DNA of 64,000 nucleotides from assembly GCA_022577435.1 (NCBI GenBank), contig JAKOON010000102.1, positions 62,001-126,000 on the forward strand. Direction: 5' to 3'. The translations under genes and the position numbers were made by a program. Below, one piece after another: positions 37,612-51,500 of the stretch. The notes beneath the pieces were generated by a model. The model saw nothing but the letters and a program-made list of their open reading frames with translations, did not search any database and was not told the DNA's origin. The DNA is from Embiotoca jacksoni (taxonomy: Eukaryota > Chordata > Actinopteri > Embiotocidae). Every line of letters begins with the position of its first letter. Within the stretch, counting starts at the first letter, position 1.

Positions 37612-37680
37612 GCAGGCAGGAATCGAACCCAAGACCTTTCGACTGAGCGACAACAACTCTGACAGCTGCACCACTGTTAG
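37612..37680 (-). repeat. tRNA-like module T5
   Basis: Minus strand: AGTGGTGCAGCTGTCAGAG (A-box-like), then TCTTGGGTTCGATTCCTGCC, a near-consensus B box. Best preserved of the five. Confidence 0.65.
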
Positions 37681-37750
37681 TTTCCATAACTTGAACGGAA
37701 GTCAGACTAATAGCATGTCGTCAGAAATTTGAAGGAAATATATCATGCTC

Positions 37751-37795
37751 TGGTATGACTTTTTGGTCATATTTCATACAACATGCTAAAATATG
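37751..37795 (+). repeat. Divergent single monomer inside the core
   Basis: GGTATGACTTTTTGGTCATA then TTTCATACAACATGCTAAAA follows the 38-bp monomer with several substitutions. It sits between the tRNA-like modules and the dispersed-repeat piece, in all complete cores. Confidence 0.75.
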
Positions 37796-37934
37796 TTGGA
37801 CACTGGAAATGACACTTTTCATACTTTCACATTCTACGTCGAGCTGGTTGATCACATGAATGTAAAGTTGGGTCACAATAACAGAAACATGTAGTTGATG
37901 ATATATTGAGACATTCGTTCGACTTTGTCGATGG

Positions 37935-40900
37935 ACATGCTATAGTATGACTTTATTATCATATTATAGACTACACGTTATAGTGTGACTTTATTGTCAT
38001 ATTTTGGACTACATGTGATAGTGTGACTTTTTTTTTATCATATTTTAGACTACATGCTATAGTGTGACTTTTTTTTATCATATTATAGACGACATGCTAT
38101 AGTATGACTTTATTATCATATTTTAGACGACATGCTATAGTATGACTTTATTATCATATTTTAGACGACATGCTATACTGTGACTTTATTATCATATTTT
38201 AGACGACATGCTATAGTATGACTTTTTTATCATATTTTAGACGACATGTTATAGTGTGACTTTATTATCGTATTTTAGACGACATGTTATAGTATGACTT
38301 TTTTATCATATTTTAGACGACATGTTATAGTATGACTTTTTTATCATATTTTAGACGACATGTTATAGTATGACTTTTTTATCATATTTTAGACGACATG
38401 TTATAGTATGACTTTTTTATCATATTTTAGACTACATGCTATAGTGTGACTTTATTATCATATTTTAGACGACATGCTATAGTGTGACTTTTTTTTATCA
38501 TATTTTAGACTACATACTATAGTGACTTTTTTATCATATTTTAGACGACATGCTATAGTATGACTTTATTATCATATTTTAGACTACATGCTATAGTATG
38601 ACTTTTTTGTCATATTTTAGACTACATGCTATAGTATGACTTTATTATCATATTTTAGACGACATGCTATAGTGACTTTTTTTTTTATCATATTTTAGAC
38701 TACATGCTATAGTATGACTTTATTGTCATATTTTAGACGACATACTATAGTATGACTTTTTTGTCATATTTTAGACTACATACTATAGTATGACTTTTTT
38801 GTCATATTTTAGACTACATGCTATAGTGACTTTTTTATCATATTTTAGACGACATGCTATAGTATGACTTTATTATCATATTTTAGACTACATGCTATAG
38901 TATGACTTTTTTATCATATTTTAGACTACATGCTATAGTATGACTTTATTATCATATTTTAGACGACATGCTATAGTGTGACTTTTTATCATATTTTAGA
39001 CTACGTTATAGTATGATTTTTTTTGATCATATTTTAGACTACATGCTATAGTATGACTTTTTTATCATATTTCAGATGACATTTTATAGTATCACTTTTT
39101 TTATCATATTTTAGACGACATGTTATAGTATGACTTTTTTATCATATTTTAGACTACATGCTATAGTGTGACTTTATTATCATATTTTAGACGACATGCT
39201 ATAGTGTGACTTTTTTTTATCATATTTTAGACTACATACTATAGTGACTTTTTTATCATATTTTAGACGACATGCTATAGTATGACTTTATTATCATATT
39301 TTAGACTACATTCTATAGTATGACTTTTTTGTCATATTTTAGACTACATGCTATAGTATGACTTTTTTATCATATTTTAGACTACATGTTAGTGACTTTT
39401 TTATCATATTTTAGACGACATGCTATAGTATGACTTTATTATCATATTTTAGACTACATGCTATACTGTGACTTTATTATCATATTTTAGACGACACGCT
39501 ATAGTATGACTTTTTTATCATATTTCAGATGACATTTTATAGTATCACTTTTTTTATCATATTATAGACGACATGCTATAGTATGACTTTTTTTTATCAT
39601 ATTTTAGACGACATGCTATAGTGTGACTTTATTATCATATTTTAGACGACATGCTATAGTGTGACTTTTTATCATATTTTAGACGACATGCTATAGTGTG
39701 ACTTTTTTTTTATCATATTTTAGACGACATGCTATAGTGACTTTTTTTTTTATCATATTTTAGACTACATGCTATAGTATGACTTTATTGTCATATTTTA
39801 GACGACATACTATAGTATGACTTTTTTGTCATATTTTAGACTACATACTATAGTATGACTTTTTTGTCATATTTTAGACTACATGCTATAGTGACTTTTT
39901 TATCATATTTTAGACGACATGCTATAGTATGACTTTATTATCATATTTTAGACTACATGCTATAGTATGACTTTTTTATCATATTTTAGACTACATGCTA
40001 TAGTATGACTTTATTATCATATTTTAGACGACATGTTATAGTGTGACTTTTTTTTATCATATTTTAGACAACATGTTATATTGTGACTTTTTTATCATAT
40101 TTTAGACTACATGCTATAGTATGACTTTTTTATCATATTTTAGACTACATGTTAAAGTGACTTTTTTATCATATTTTAGACGACATGCTATAGTATGACT
40201 TTATTATCATATTTTAGACTACATGCTATACTGTGACTTTATTATCATATTTTAGACGACACGCTATAGTATGACTTTTTTATCATATTTCAGATGACAT
40301 TTTATAGTATCACTTTTTTTTATCATATTATAGACGACATGCTATAGTATGACTTTTTTTATCATATTTTAGACGACATGCTATAGTGTGACTTTATTAT
40401 CATATTTTAGACGACATGCTATAGTGTGACTTTTTATCATATTTTAGACTACGTTATAGTATGATTTTTTTTTATCATATTTTAGACTACATGCTATAGT
40501 ATGACTTTTTTATCATATTTTAGACGACATGCTATAGTGACTTTTTTATCATATTTTAGACGACATGTTATAGTGTGACTTTTTATCATATTTTAGACTA
40601 CGTTATAGTATGATTTTTTTTTTATCATATTTTAGACTACATGCTATAGTATGACTTTTTTATCATATTTTAGACGACATGCTATAGTGACTTTTTTATC
40701 ATATTTTAGACGACATGTTATAGTGTGACTTTTTTTATCATATTTTAGACGACATGCTATAGTTTGACTTTTTTATCATATTTTAGACGACATGTTATAG
40801 TGTGACTTTATTATCATATTTTAGACGACATGTTATAGTATGACTTTTTTATCATATTTTAGACGACATGTTATAGTATGACTTTTTTATCATATTTTAG

Positions 40901-41128
40901 ACGACATGCTATAGTATGACTTTATTATCATATTTTAGACGACATGTTATAGTATGACTTTTTTATCATATTTTAGACGACATGCTATAGTGTGACTTTT
41001 TTATCATATTTTAGACGACATTTTATAGTATGACTTTTTTATCATATTTTAGACGACATGTTATAGTATGACTTTTTTTTACCATATTTTAGACTACATA
41101 CTATAGTATGACTTTTGTTTATCATATT
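37935..41128 (+). repeat. Monomer array A1
   Basis: 3194 bp, roughly 84 monomers. Contains marker variants (TTCAGATGACATTTTATAG; CTATAGTTTGAC near 40755; GACTACATTCTATAG near 39310) that reappear in array A3. Confidence 0.95.
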
Positions 41129-42822
41129 TTGGACGACATGGTATCGTAAGACTTTTTTATGACTTTTTGGAGTATGACCTTTTTCTGAACTGACGCCTCA
41201 AGTTACTTCTCACTGAGGCAACTCAACCAATACACAATGGAAAAAAAAAGTGTCTTTTGGACTTTATTTTTTTACCTTTGGTTTGTGGCTGTGGCTTACC
41301 CTTACAGGGACTCGCCTTAGGAGGTCTTGGCCTCTGTGAACCCCGTGTGTTACCTCGGCGGGTAAACCGTGAACCTTGAGTGTTACCTCGGCGGGTAAAC
41401 GTGAACCATTTGTGTTGTGTTACCTCGGCGGGTAAACCGTGAACCTCGAGTGTTACCTCGGCGGGTAAACGTGAAACATTTGTGTTGTGTTACCTCGGCG
41501 GGTAAACCGTGAACCTCGAGTGTTACCTCGGCGGGTAAACTGTGAACCATGGGCGTTGTATTACCTCGGCGGGTAAACCATGTGTGTTGTATTACCTCGG
41601 CGGGGCTCGAACCCGTGTCTTCATGAGGTCGTTTCCAGCTGGGAGTCGGCGTCATAGACTGCAGGACTATCTTTGGCGCCTGGGAACGAGTCATGGCAGG
41701 AGAAAGTGTACCACGGAGTTCACTCAGTGCTTCCAGAGACTCAGCCAACAGTCTGGTTAACTCAACAGATAAAAGATTCTTCTTCACCAAGGTTGATATT
41801 AATGGTTCAGATTCCACCTGTTGATGCTAATTCAACTTTTAGTGAAGTTGAAACGTTTGGGGAGATTGAAAAAGTTTTGCATTCACAACACATTTCAGGA
41901 AGATATTTAATATCACTGCAGACCCCCTTAAAAACACGTATATCTACTATCCAAAGAATGTCTGCGGCAATTTTGGTCGCATTTGAATGAATATTTGTGG
42001 ACGGTGGAGGTATAGGTTGCAGTGAGACAAAGATTTTTCACAAAGCTGCCTGGTGCAGTGGTTAGTGGTGTTGCCTCCCAGTCAGAAGGTTCCAGGTTCA
42101 ATTCTTGCCCTTGATGTGGCTTTTCATCTAGGATGTTAATGTCATCCTTTCCCTGGTGAGTCTTGAACCTGGAACCTTCTGAATGGGATGCAACAACACC
42201 AACCACTGCACTGTAGATGTCTCTTCCTTAACATGTTTAAAAGTCATATAAGTCAGGCAAGCATGCAATAGAGTCATCAAGAATGTTGAAGTTCCAAGCC
42301 AGCGTTGTCATCTCACAATCAGGAGCTTCTGGGTTCGATATGGGGTCTGGAACTTAGTGTGGAGGATTGCATGTTCTTGCTTGAATGTAATGTTTTACAT
42401 TATGGACAACATGCATAGGTTTGTCATCCATATTATGGACGACAGACTTTACTTTCAGGTCATTAGTTTTGCAGCAATAAGGAATTCACGTTGAAAGTCG
42501 CAGGCAGGAATCGAACCCAAGACCTTTCGACTGAGCGACAACAACTCTGACAGCTGCACCACTGTTAGTTTCCATAACTTGAACGGAAGTCAGACTAATA
42601 GCATGTCGTCAGAAATTTGAAGGAAATATATCATGCTCTGGTATGACTTTTTGGCCATATTTCATACAACATGCTAAAATATGTTGGACACTGGAAATGA
42701 CACTTTTCATACTTTCACATTCTACGTCGAGCTGGTTGATCACATGAACGTAAAGTTGGGTCACAATAACAGAAACATGTAGTTGATGATATATTGAGAC
42801 ATTCGTTCGACTTTGTCGATGG
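41129..42822 (+). repeat. Core 2
   Basis: 1694 bp, same module order as core 1; eight CTCGGCGGG units. Preceded by the same ACCATATTTTAGACTACATA edge variant as core 4. Confidence 0.95.
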
Positions 42823-45800
42823 ACATGCTATAGTATGACTTTATTATCATGTTATAGACTACACGTTATAGTGTGACTTTATTGTCATATTTTGGACTAC
42901 ATGCTATAGTATGACTTTTTTTATCATATTTTAGACTACATGTGATAGTGTGACTTTTTTTTTTATCATATTTTAGACTACATGCTATAGTGTGACTTTT
43001 TTTTTATCATATTATAGACGACATGCTATAGTATGACTTTATTATCATATTTTAGACGACATGCTATAGTATGACTTTATTATCATATTTTAGACGACAT
43101 GCTATACTGTGACTTTATTATCATATTTTAGACGACATGCTATAGTATGACTTTTTTATCATATTTTAGACGACATGTTATAGTATGACTTTTTTATCAT
43201 ATTTTAGACGACATGTTATAGTATGACTTTTTTATCATATTTTAGACTACATGCTATAGTGTGACTTTTTTTTAATCATATTTCAGATGACATGTTATAG
43301 TATCACTTTTTTTTATCATATTTTAGACTACATGCTATAGTGTGACTTTATTATCATATTTTAGACGACATGCTATAGTATGACTTTATTATCATATTTT
43401 AGACTACATGTTATAGTGTCACTTTTTTATCATATTTTAGACGACATGCTATAGTATGACTTTATTATCATATTTTAGACGACATGCTATAGTGTGACTT
43501 TTTTATCATATTTTAGACTACATGTTATAGTGTCACTTTTTTATCATATTTTAGACGACATGCTATAGTGTCACTTTTTTATCATATTTTAGACGACATG
43601 CTATAGTATGACTTTATTATCATATTTTAGACTACGTGTTATAGTGTCACTTTTTTATCATATTTTAGACGACATGCTATAATATGACTTTTTTGTCATA
43701 TTTTAGACTACATACTATAGTGACTTTTTTATCATATTTTAGACGACATGCTATAGTATGACTTTTTTGTCATATTTTAGACTACATGCTATAGTGACTT
43801 TTTTTTTATCATATTTTAGACTACATACTATAGTATGACTTTTTTGTCATATTTTAGACTACATACTATAGTGACTTTTTTATCATATTTTAGACGACAT
43901 GCTATAGTATGACTTTATTATCATATTTTAGACTACATGCTATAGTATGACTTTTTTGTCATATTTTAGACTACATGCTATAGTGACTTTTTTATCATAT
44001 TTTAGACGACATGCTATAGTATGACTTTATTATCATATTTTAGACTACATGCTATAGTATGACTTTTTTGTCATATTTTAGACTACATGCTATAGTATGA
44101 CTTTATTATCATATTTTAGACGACATGCTATAGTGACTTTTTTTTTAATCATATTTTAGACTACATGCTATAGTATGACTTTTTTATCATATTTTAGACT
44201 ACATGCTATAGTATGACTTTATTATCATATTTTAGACGACATGTTATAGTATGACTTTATTATCATATTTTAGACTACATGCTATAGTATGACTTTTTTG
44301 TCATATTTTAGACTACATGCTATAGTGACTTTTTTATCATATTTTAGACGACATGCTATAGTATGACTTTATTATCATATTTTAGACTACATGCTATAGT
44401 ATGACTTTTTTGTCATATTTTAGACTACATGCTATAGTATGACTTTATTATCATATTTTAGACGACATGCTATAGTGACTTTTTTTTTAATCATATTTTA
44501 GACTACATGCTATAGTATGACTTTTTTATCATATTTTAGACTACATGCTATAGTATGACTTTATTATCATATTTTAGACGACATGTTATAGTGTGACTTT
44601 TTTTTATCATATTTTAGACATGTTATAGTGTGACTTTTTTATCATATTTTAGACTACGTGCTATACTATGACTTTTTTATCATATTTTAGACTACATGTT
44701 ATAGTGACTTTTTTATCATATTTTAGACTACATACTATAGTATGACTTTTTTTTATCATATTTTAGACGACATGCTATAGTATGACTTTATTATCATATT
44801 TTAGACTACATACTATAGTATGACTTTTTTGTCATATTTTAGACGACATGCTATAGTGACTTTTTTATCATATTTTAGACGACATGCTATAGTATGACTT
44901 TATTATCATATTTTAGACGACATGCTATAGTATGACTTTTTTATCATATTTTAGACGACATGTTATAGTATGACTTTATTATCATATTTTAGACTTCATG
45001 CTATAGTATGACTTTATTATCATATTTTAGACGACATGTTATAGTGTGACTTTTTTATCATATTTTAGACGACATGCTATAGTATGACTTTATTATCATA
45101 TTTTAGACTACATGTTATAGTGTCACTTTATTATCATATTTTAGACGACATGCTATAGTGACTTTTTTTTTAATCATATTTTAGACTACATGCTATAGTA
45201 TGACTTTTTTATCATATTTTAGACTACATGCTATAGTATGACTTTATTATCATATTTTAGACGACATGTTATAGTATGACTTTATTATCATATTTTAGAC
45301 TACATGCTATAGTATGACTTTTTTGTCATATTTTAGACTACATGCTATAGTGACTTTTTTATCATATTTTAGACGACATGCTATAGTATGACTTTATTAT
45401 CATATTTTAGACTACATGCTATAGTATGACTTTTTTGTCATATTTTAGACTACATGCTATAGTATGACTTTATTATCATATTTTAGACGACATGCTATAG
45501 TGACTTTTTTTTTAATCATATTTTAGACTACATGCTATAGTATGACTTTTTTATCATATTTTAGACTACATGCTATAGTATGACTTTATTATCATATTTT
45601 AGACGACATGTTATAGTGTGACTTTTTTTTATCATATTTTAGACATGTTATAGTGTGACTTTTTTATCATATTTTAGACTACGTGCTATACTATGACTTT
45701 TTTATCATATTTTAGACTACATGTTATAGTGACTTTTTTATCATATTTTAGACTACATACTATAGTATGACTTTTTTTTATCATATTTTAGACGACATGC

Positions 45801-46886
45801 TATAGTATGACTTTATTATCATATTTTAGACTACATACTATAGTATGACTTTTTTGTCATATTTTAGACGACATGCTATAGTGACTTTTTTATCATATTT
45901 TAGACGACATGCTATAGTATGACTTTATTATCATATTTTAGACGACATGCTATAGTATGACTTTTTTATCATATTTTAGACGACATGTTATAGTATGACT
46001 TTATTATCATATTTTAGACTTCATGCTATAGTATGACTTTATTATCATATTTTAGACGACATGTTATAGTGTGACTTTTTTATCATATTTTAGACGACAT
46101 GCTATAGTATGACTTTATTATCATATTTTAGACTACATGTTATAGTGTCACTTTTTTATCATATTTTAGACGACATGCTATAGTGTCACTTTTTTATCAT
46201 ATTTTAGACGACATGCTATAGTATGACTTTATTATCATATTTTAGACTACATGTTATAGTGTCACTTTTTTATCATATTTTAGACGACATGCTATAGTAT
46301 GACTTTTTTGTCATATTTTAGACTACATACTATAGTGACTTTTTTATCATATTTTAGACGACATGCTATAGTATGACTTTATTATCATATTTTAGACTAC
46401 ATGCTATAGTATGACTTTTTTGTCATATTTTAGACTACATGCTATAGTGACTTTTTTTTATCATATTTTAGACTACATACTATAGTATGACTTTTTTGTC
46501 ATATTTTAGACTACATACTATAGTGACTTTTTTATCATATTTTAGACAACATGCTATAGTGTGACTTTATTATCATATTTTAGACGACATGTTATAGTAT
46601 GACTTTTTTATCATATTTTAGACGACATGTTATAGTATGACTTTTTTATCATATTTTAGACGACATGCTATAGTATGACTTTATTATCATATTTTAGACG
46701 ACATGTTATAGTATGACTTTTTTATCATATTTTAGACGACATGCTATAGTGTGACTTTTTTATCATATTTTAGACGACATTTTATAGTATGACTTTTTTA
46801 TCATATTTTAGACGACATGTTATAGTATGACTTTTTTTATCATATTTTAGACGACATGCTATAGTATGACTTTTGTTTATCATATT
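42823..46886 (+). repeat. Monomer array A2
   Basis: 4064 bp, roughly 107 monomers. Contains a tandem duplication with about 1015-bp offset: the GTGACTTTTTTTTTAATC marker recurs near 44135/44474 and 45150/45490. Confidence 0.95.
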
Positions 46887-48546
46887 TTGGACGACATGGT
46901 ATCGTAAGACTTTTTTATGACTTTTTGGAGTATGACCTTTTTCTGAACTGACGCCTCAAGTTACTTCTCACTGAGGCAACTCAACCAATACACAATGGAA
47001 AAAAAAGTCTCTTTTGGACTTTATTTTTTTACCTTTGGTTTGTGGCTGTGGCTTACCCTTACAGGGACTCGCCTTAGGAGGTCTTGGCCTCTGTGAACCC
47101 CGTGTGTTACCTCGGCGGGTAAACGTGAACCATTTGTGTTGTGTTACCTCGGCGGGTAAACCGTGAACCTCGAGTGTTACCTCGGCGGGTAAACGTGAAA
47201 CATTTGTGTTGTGTTACCTCGGCGGGTAAACCGTGAACCTCGAGTGTTACCTCGGCGGGTAAACTGTGAACCATGGGCGTTGTATTACCTCGGCGGGTAA
47301 ACCATGTGTGTTGTATTACCTCGGCGGGGCTCGAACCCGTGTCTTCATGAGGTCGTTTCCAGCTGGGAGTCGGCGTCATAGACTGCAGGACTATCTTTGG
47401 CGCCTGGGAACGAGTCATGGCAGGAGAAAGTGTACCACGAAGTTCACTCAGTGCTTCCAGAGACTCAGCCAACAGTCTGGTTAACTCAACAGATAAAAGA
47501 TTCTTCTTCACCAAGGTTGATATTAATGGTTCAGATTCCACCTGTTGATGCTAATTCAACTTTTAGTGAAGTTGAAACGTTTGGGGAGATTGAAAAAGTT
47601 TTGCATTCACAACACATTTCAGGAAGATATTTAATATCACTGCAGACCCCCTTAAAAACACGTATATCTACTATCCAAAGAATGTCTGCGGCAATTTTGG
47701 TCGCATTTGAATGAATATTTGTGGACGGTGGAGGTATAGGTTGCAGTGAGACAAAGATTTTTCACAAAGCTGCCTGGTGCAGTGGTTAGTGGTGTTGCCT
47801 CCCAGTCAGAAGGTTCCAGGTTCAATTCTTGCCCTTGATGTGGCTTTTCATCTAGGATGTTAATGTCATCCTTTCCCTGGTGAGTCTTGAACCTGGAACC
47901 TTCTGAATGGGATGCAACAACACCAACCACTGCACTGTAGATGTCTCTTCCTTAACATGTTTAAAAGTCATATAAGTCAGGCAAGCATGCAATAGAGTCA
48001 TCAAGAATGTTGAAGTTCCAAGCCAGCGTTGTCATCTCACAATCAGGAGCTTCTGGGTTCGATATGGGGTCTGGAACTTAGTGTGGAGGATTGCATGTTC
48101 TTGCTTGAATGTAATGTTTTACATTATGGACAACATGCATAGGTTTGTCATCCATATTATGGACGACAGACTTTACTTTCAGGTCATTAGTTTTGCAGCA
48201 ATAAGGAATTCACGTTGAAAGTCGCAGGCAGGAATCGAACCCAAGACCTTTCGACTGAGCGACAACAACTCTGACAGCTGCACCACTGTTAGTTTCCATA
48301 ACTTGAACGGAAGTCAGACTAATAGCATGTCGTCAGAAATTTGAAGGAAATATATCATGCTCTGGTATGACTTTTTGGTCATATTTCATACAACATGCTA
48401 AAATATGTTGGACACTGGAAATGACACTTTTCATACTTTCACATTCTACGTCGAGCTGGTTGATCACATGAACGTAAAGTTGGGTCACAATAACAGAAAC
48501 ATGTAGTTGATGATATATTGAGACATTCGTTCGACTTTGTCGATGG
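46887..48546 (+). repeat. Core 3
   Basis: 1660 bp; one hairpin-minisatellite unit fewer than cores 1, 2 and 4. One base change (CCACGAAGTTC) sets it apart from the others. Confidence 0.95.
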
Positions 48547-51500
48547 ACATGCTATAGTATGACTTTATTATCATGTTATAGACTACACGTTATAGTGTGA
48601 CTTTATTGTCATATTTTGGACTACATGCTATAGTATGACTTTTTTTATCATATTTTAGACTACATGTGATAGTGTGACTTTTTTTTTTTATCATATTTTA
48701 GACTACATGCTATAGTGTGACTTTTTTTTTATCATATTATAGACGACATGCTATAGTATGACTTTATTATCATATTTTAGACGACATGCTATAGTATGAC
48801 TTTATTATCATATTTTAGACGACATGCTATACTGTGACTTTATTATCATATTTTAGACGACATGCTATAGTATGACTTTTTTATCATATTTTAGACGACA
48901 TGTTATAGTATGACTTTTTTATCATATTTTAGACGACATGTTATAGTATGACTTTTTTATCATATTTTAGACTACATGCTATAGTGTGACTTTTTTTTAA
49001 TCATATTTCAGATGACATGTTATAGTATCACTTTTTTTTATCATATTTTAGACTACATGCTATAGTGTGACTTTATTATCATATTTTAGACGACATGCTA
49101 TAGTATGACTTTATTATCATATTTTAGACTACATGTTATAGTGTCACTTTTTTATCATATTTTAGACGACATGCTATAGTATGACTTTATTATCATATTT
49201 TAGACGACATGCTATAGTGTGACTTTTTTATCATATTTTAGACTACATGTTATAGTGTCACTTTTTTATCATATTTTAGACGACATGCTATAGTGTCACT
49301 TTTTTATCATATTTTAGACGACATGCTATAGTATGACTTTATTATCATATTTTAGACTACGTGTTATAGTGTCACTTTTTTATCATATTTTAGACGACAT
49401 GCTATAATATGACTTTTTTGTCATATTTTAGACTACATACTATAGTGACTTTTTTATCATATTTTAGACGACATGCTATAGTATGACTTTTTTGTCATAT
49501 TTTAGACTACATGCTATAGTGACTTTTTTTTTATCATATTTTAGACTACATACTATAGTATGACTTTTTTGTCATATTTTAGACTACATACTATAGTGAC
49601 TTTTTTATCATATTTTAGACGACATGCTATAGTATGACTTTATTATCATATTTTAGACTACATGCTATAGTATGACTTTTTTTGTCATATTTTAGACTAC
49701 ATGCTATAGTGACTTTTTTATCATATTTTAGACGACATGCTATAGTATGACTTTATTATCATATTTTAGACTACATGCTATAGTATGACTTTTTTGTCAT
49801 ATTTTAGACTACATGCTATAGTATGACTTTATTATCATATTTTAGACGACATGCTATAGTGACTTTTTTTTTAATCATATTTTAGACTACATGCTATAGT
49901 ATGACTTTTTTATCATATTTTAGACTACATGCTATAGTATGACTTTATTATCATATTTTAGACGACATGTTATAGTATGACTTTATTATCATATTTTAGA
50001 CTACATGCTATAGTATGACTTTTTTGTCATATTTTAGACTACATGCTATAGTGACTTTTTTATCATATTTTAGACGACATGCTATAGTATGACTTTATTA
50101 TCATATTTTAGACTACATGCTATAGTATGACTTTTTTGTCATATTTTAGACTACATGCTATAGTATGACTTTATTATCATATTTTAGACGACATGCTATA
50201 GTGACTTTTTTTTTAATCATATTTTAGACTACATGCTATAGTATGACTTTTTTATCATATTTTAGACTACATGCTATAGTATGACTTTATTATCATATTT
50301 TAGACGACATGTTATAGTGTGACTTTTTTTTATCATATTTTAGACATGTTATAGTGTGACTTTTTTATCATATTTTAGACTACGTGCTATACTATGACTT
50401 TTTTATCATATTTTAGACTACATGTTATAGTGACTTTTTTATCATATTTTAGACTACATACTATAGTATGACTTTTTTTTATCATATTTTAGACGACATG
50501 CTATAGTATGACTTTATTATCATATTTTAGACTACATACTATAGTATGACTTTTTTGTCATATTTTAGACGACATGCTATAGTGACTTTTTTATCATATT
50601 TTAGACGACATGTTATAGTATGACTTTTTTATCATATTTTAGACGACATGTTATAGTATGACTTTTTTATCATATTTTAGACGACATGTTATAGTATGAC
50701 TTTTTTATCATATTTTAGACTACATGCTATAGTGTGACTTTATTATCATATTTTAGACGACATGCTATAGTGTGACTTTTTTTTATCATATTTTAGACTA
50801 CATACTATAGTGACTTTTTTATCATATTTTAGACGACATGCTATAGTATGACTTTATTATCATATTTTAGACTACATGCTATAGTATGACTTTTTTGTCA
50901 TATTTTAGACTACATGCTATAGTATGACTTTATTATCATATTTTAGACGACATGCTATAGTGACTTTTTTTTTTATCATATTTTAGACTACATGCTATAG
51001 TATGACTTTATTGTCATATTTTAGACGACATACTATAGTATGACTTTTTTGTCATATTTTAGACTACATACTATAGTATGACTTTTTTGTCATATTTTAG
51101 ACTACATGCTATAGTGACTTTTTTATCATATTTTAGACGACATGCTATAGTATGACTTTATTATCATATTTTAGACTACATGCTATAGTATGACTTTTTT
51201 ATCATATTTTAGACTACATGCTATAGTATGACTTTATTATCATATTTTAGACGACATGTTATAGTGTGACTTTTTTTTATCATATTTTAGACAACATGTT
51301 ATAGTGTGACTTTTTTATCATATTTTAGACTACATGCTATAGTATGACTTTTTTATCATATTTTAGACTACATGTTAAAGTGACTTTTTTATCATATTTT
51401 AGACGACATGCTATAGTATGACTTTATTATCATATTTTAGACTACATGCTATACTGTGACTTTATTATCATATTTTAGACGACACGCTATAGTATGACTT

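Larger units (their letters stand above)
36241..37934 (+). repeat. Core 1 of the macrosatellite
   Basis: 1694 bp. In order: hairpin minisatellite (8 CTCGGCGGG copies, counting the one in T1), tRNA-like T1 (-), a 360-bp spacer, T2 (+), T3 (-), T4 (+), T5 (-), a divergent monomer, and the 139-bp dispersed-repeat piece. Reference copy for the other cores. Confidence 0.95.

Noticed and set aside
37935..41128. CRISPR-like appearance of about 38-bp repeats
   Set aside because: There are no unique spacers: the monomers are directly tandem. The surrounding genome is a vertebrate.
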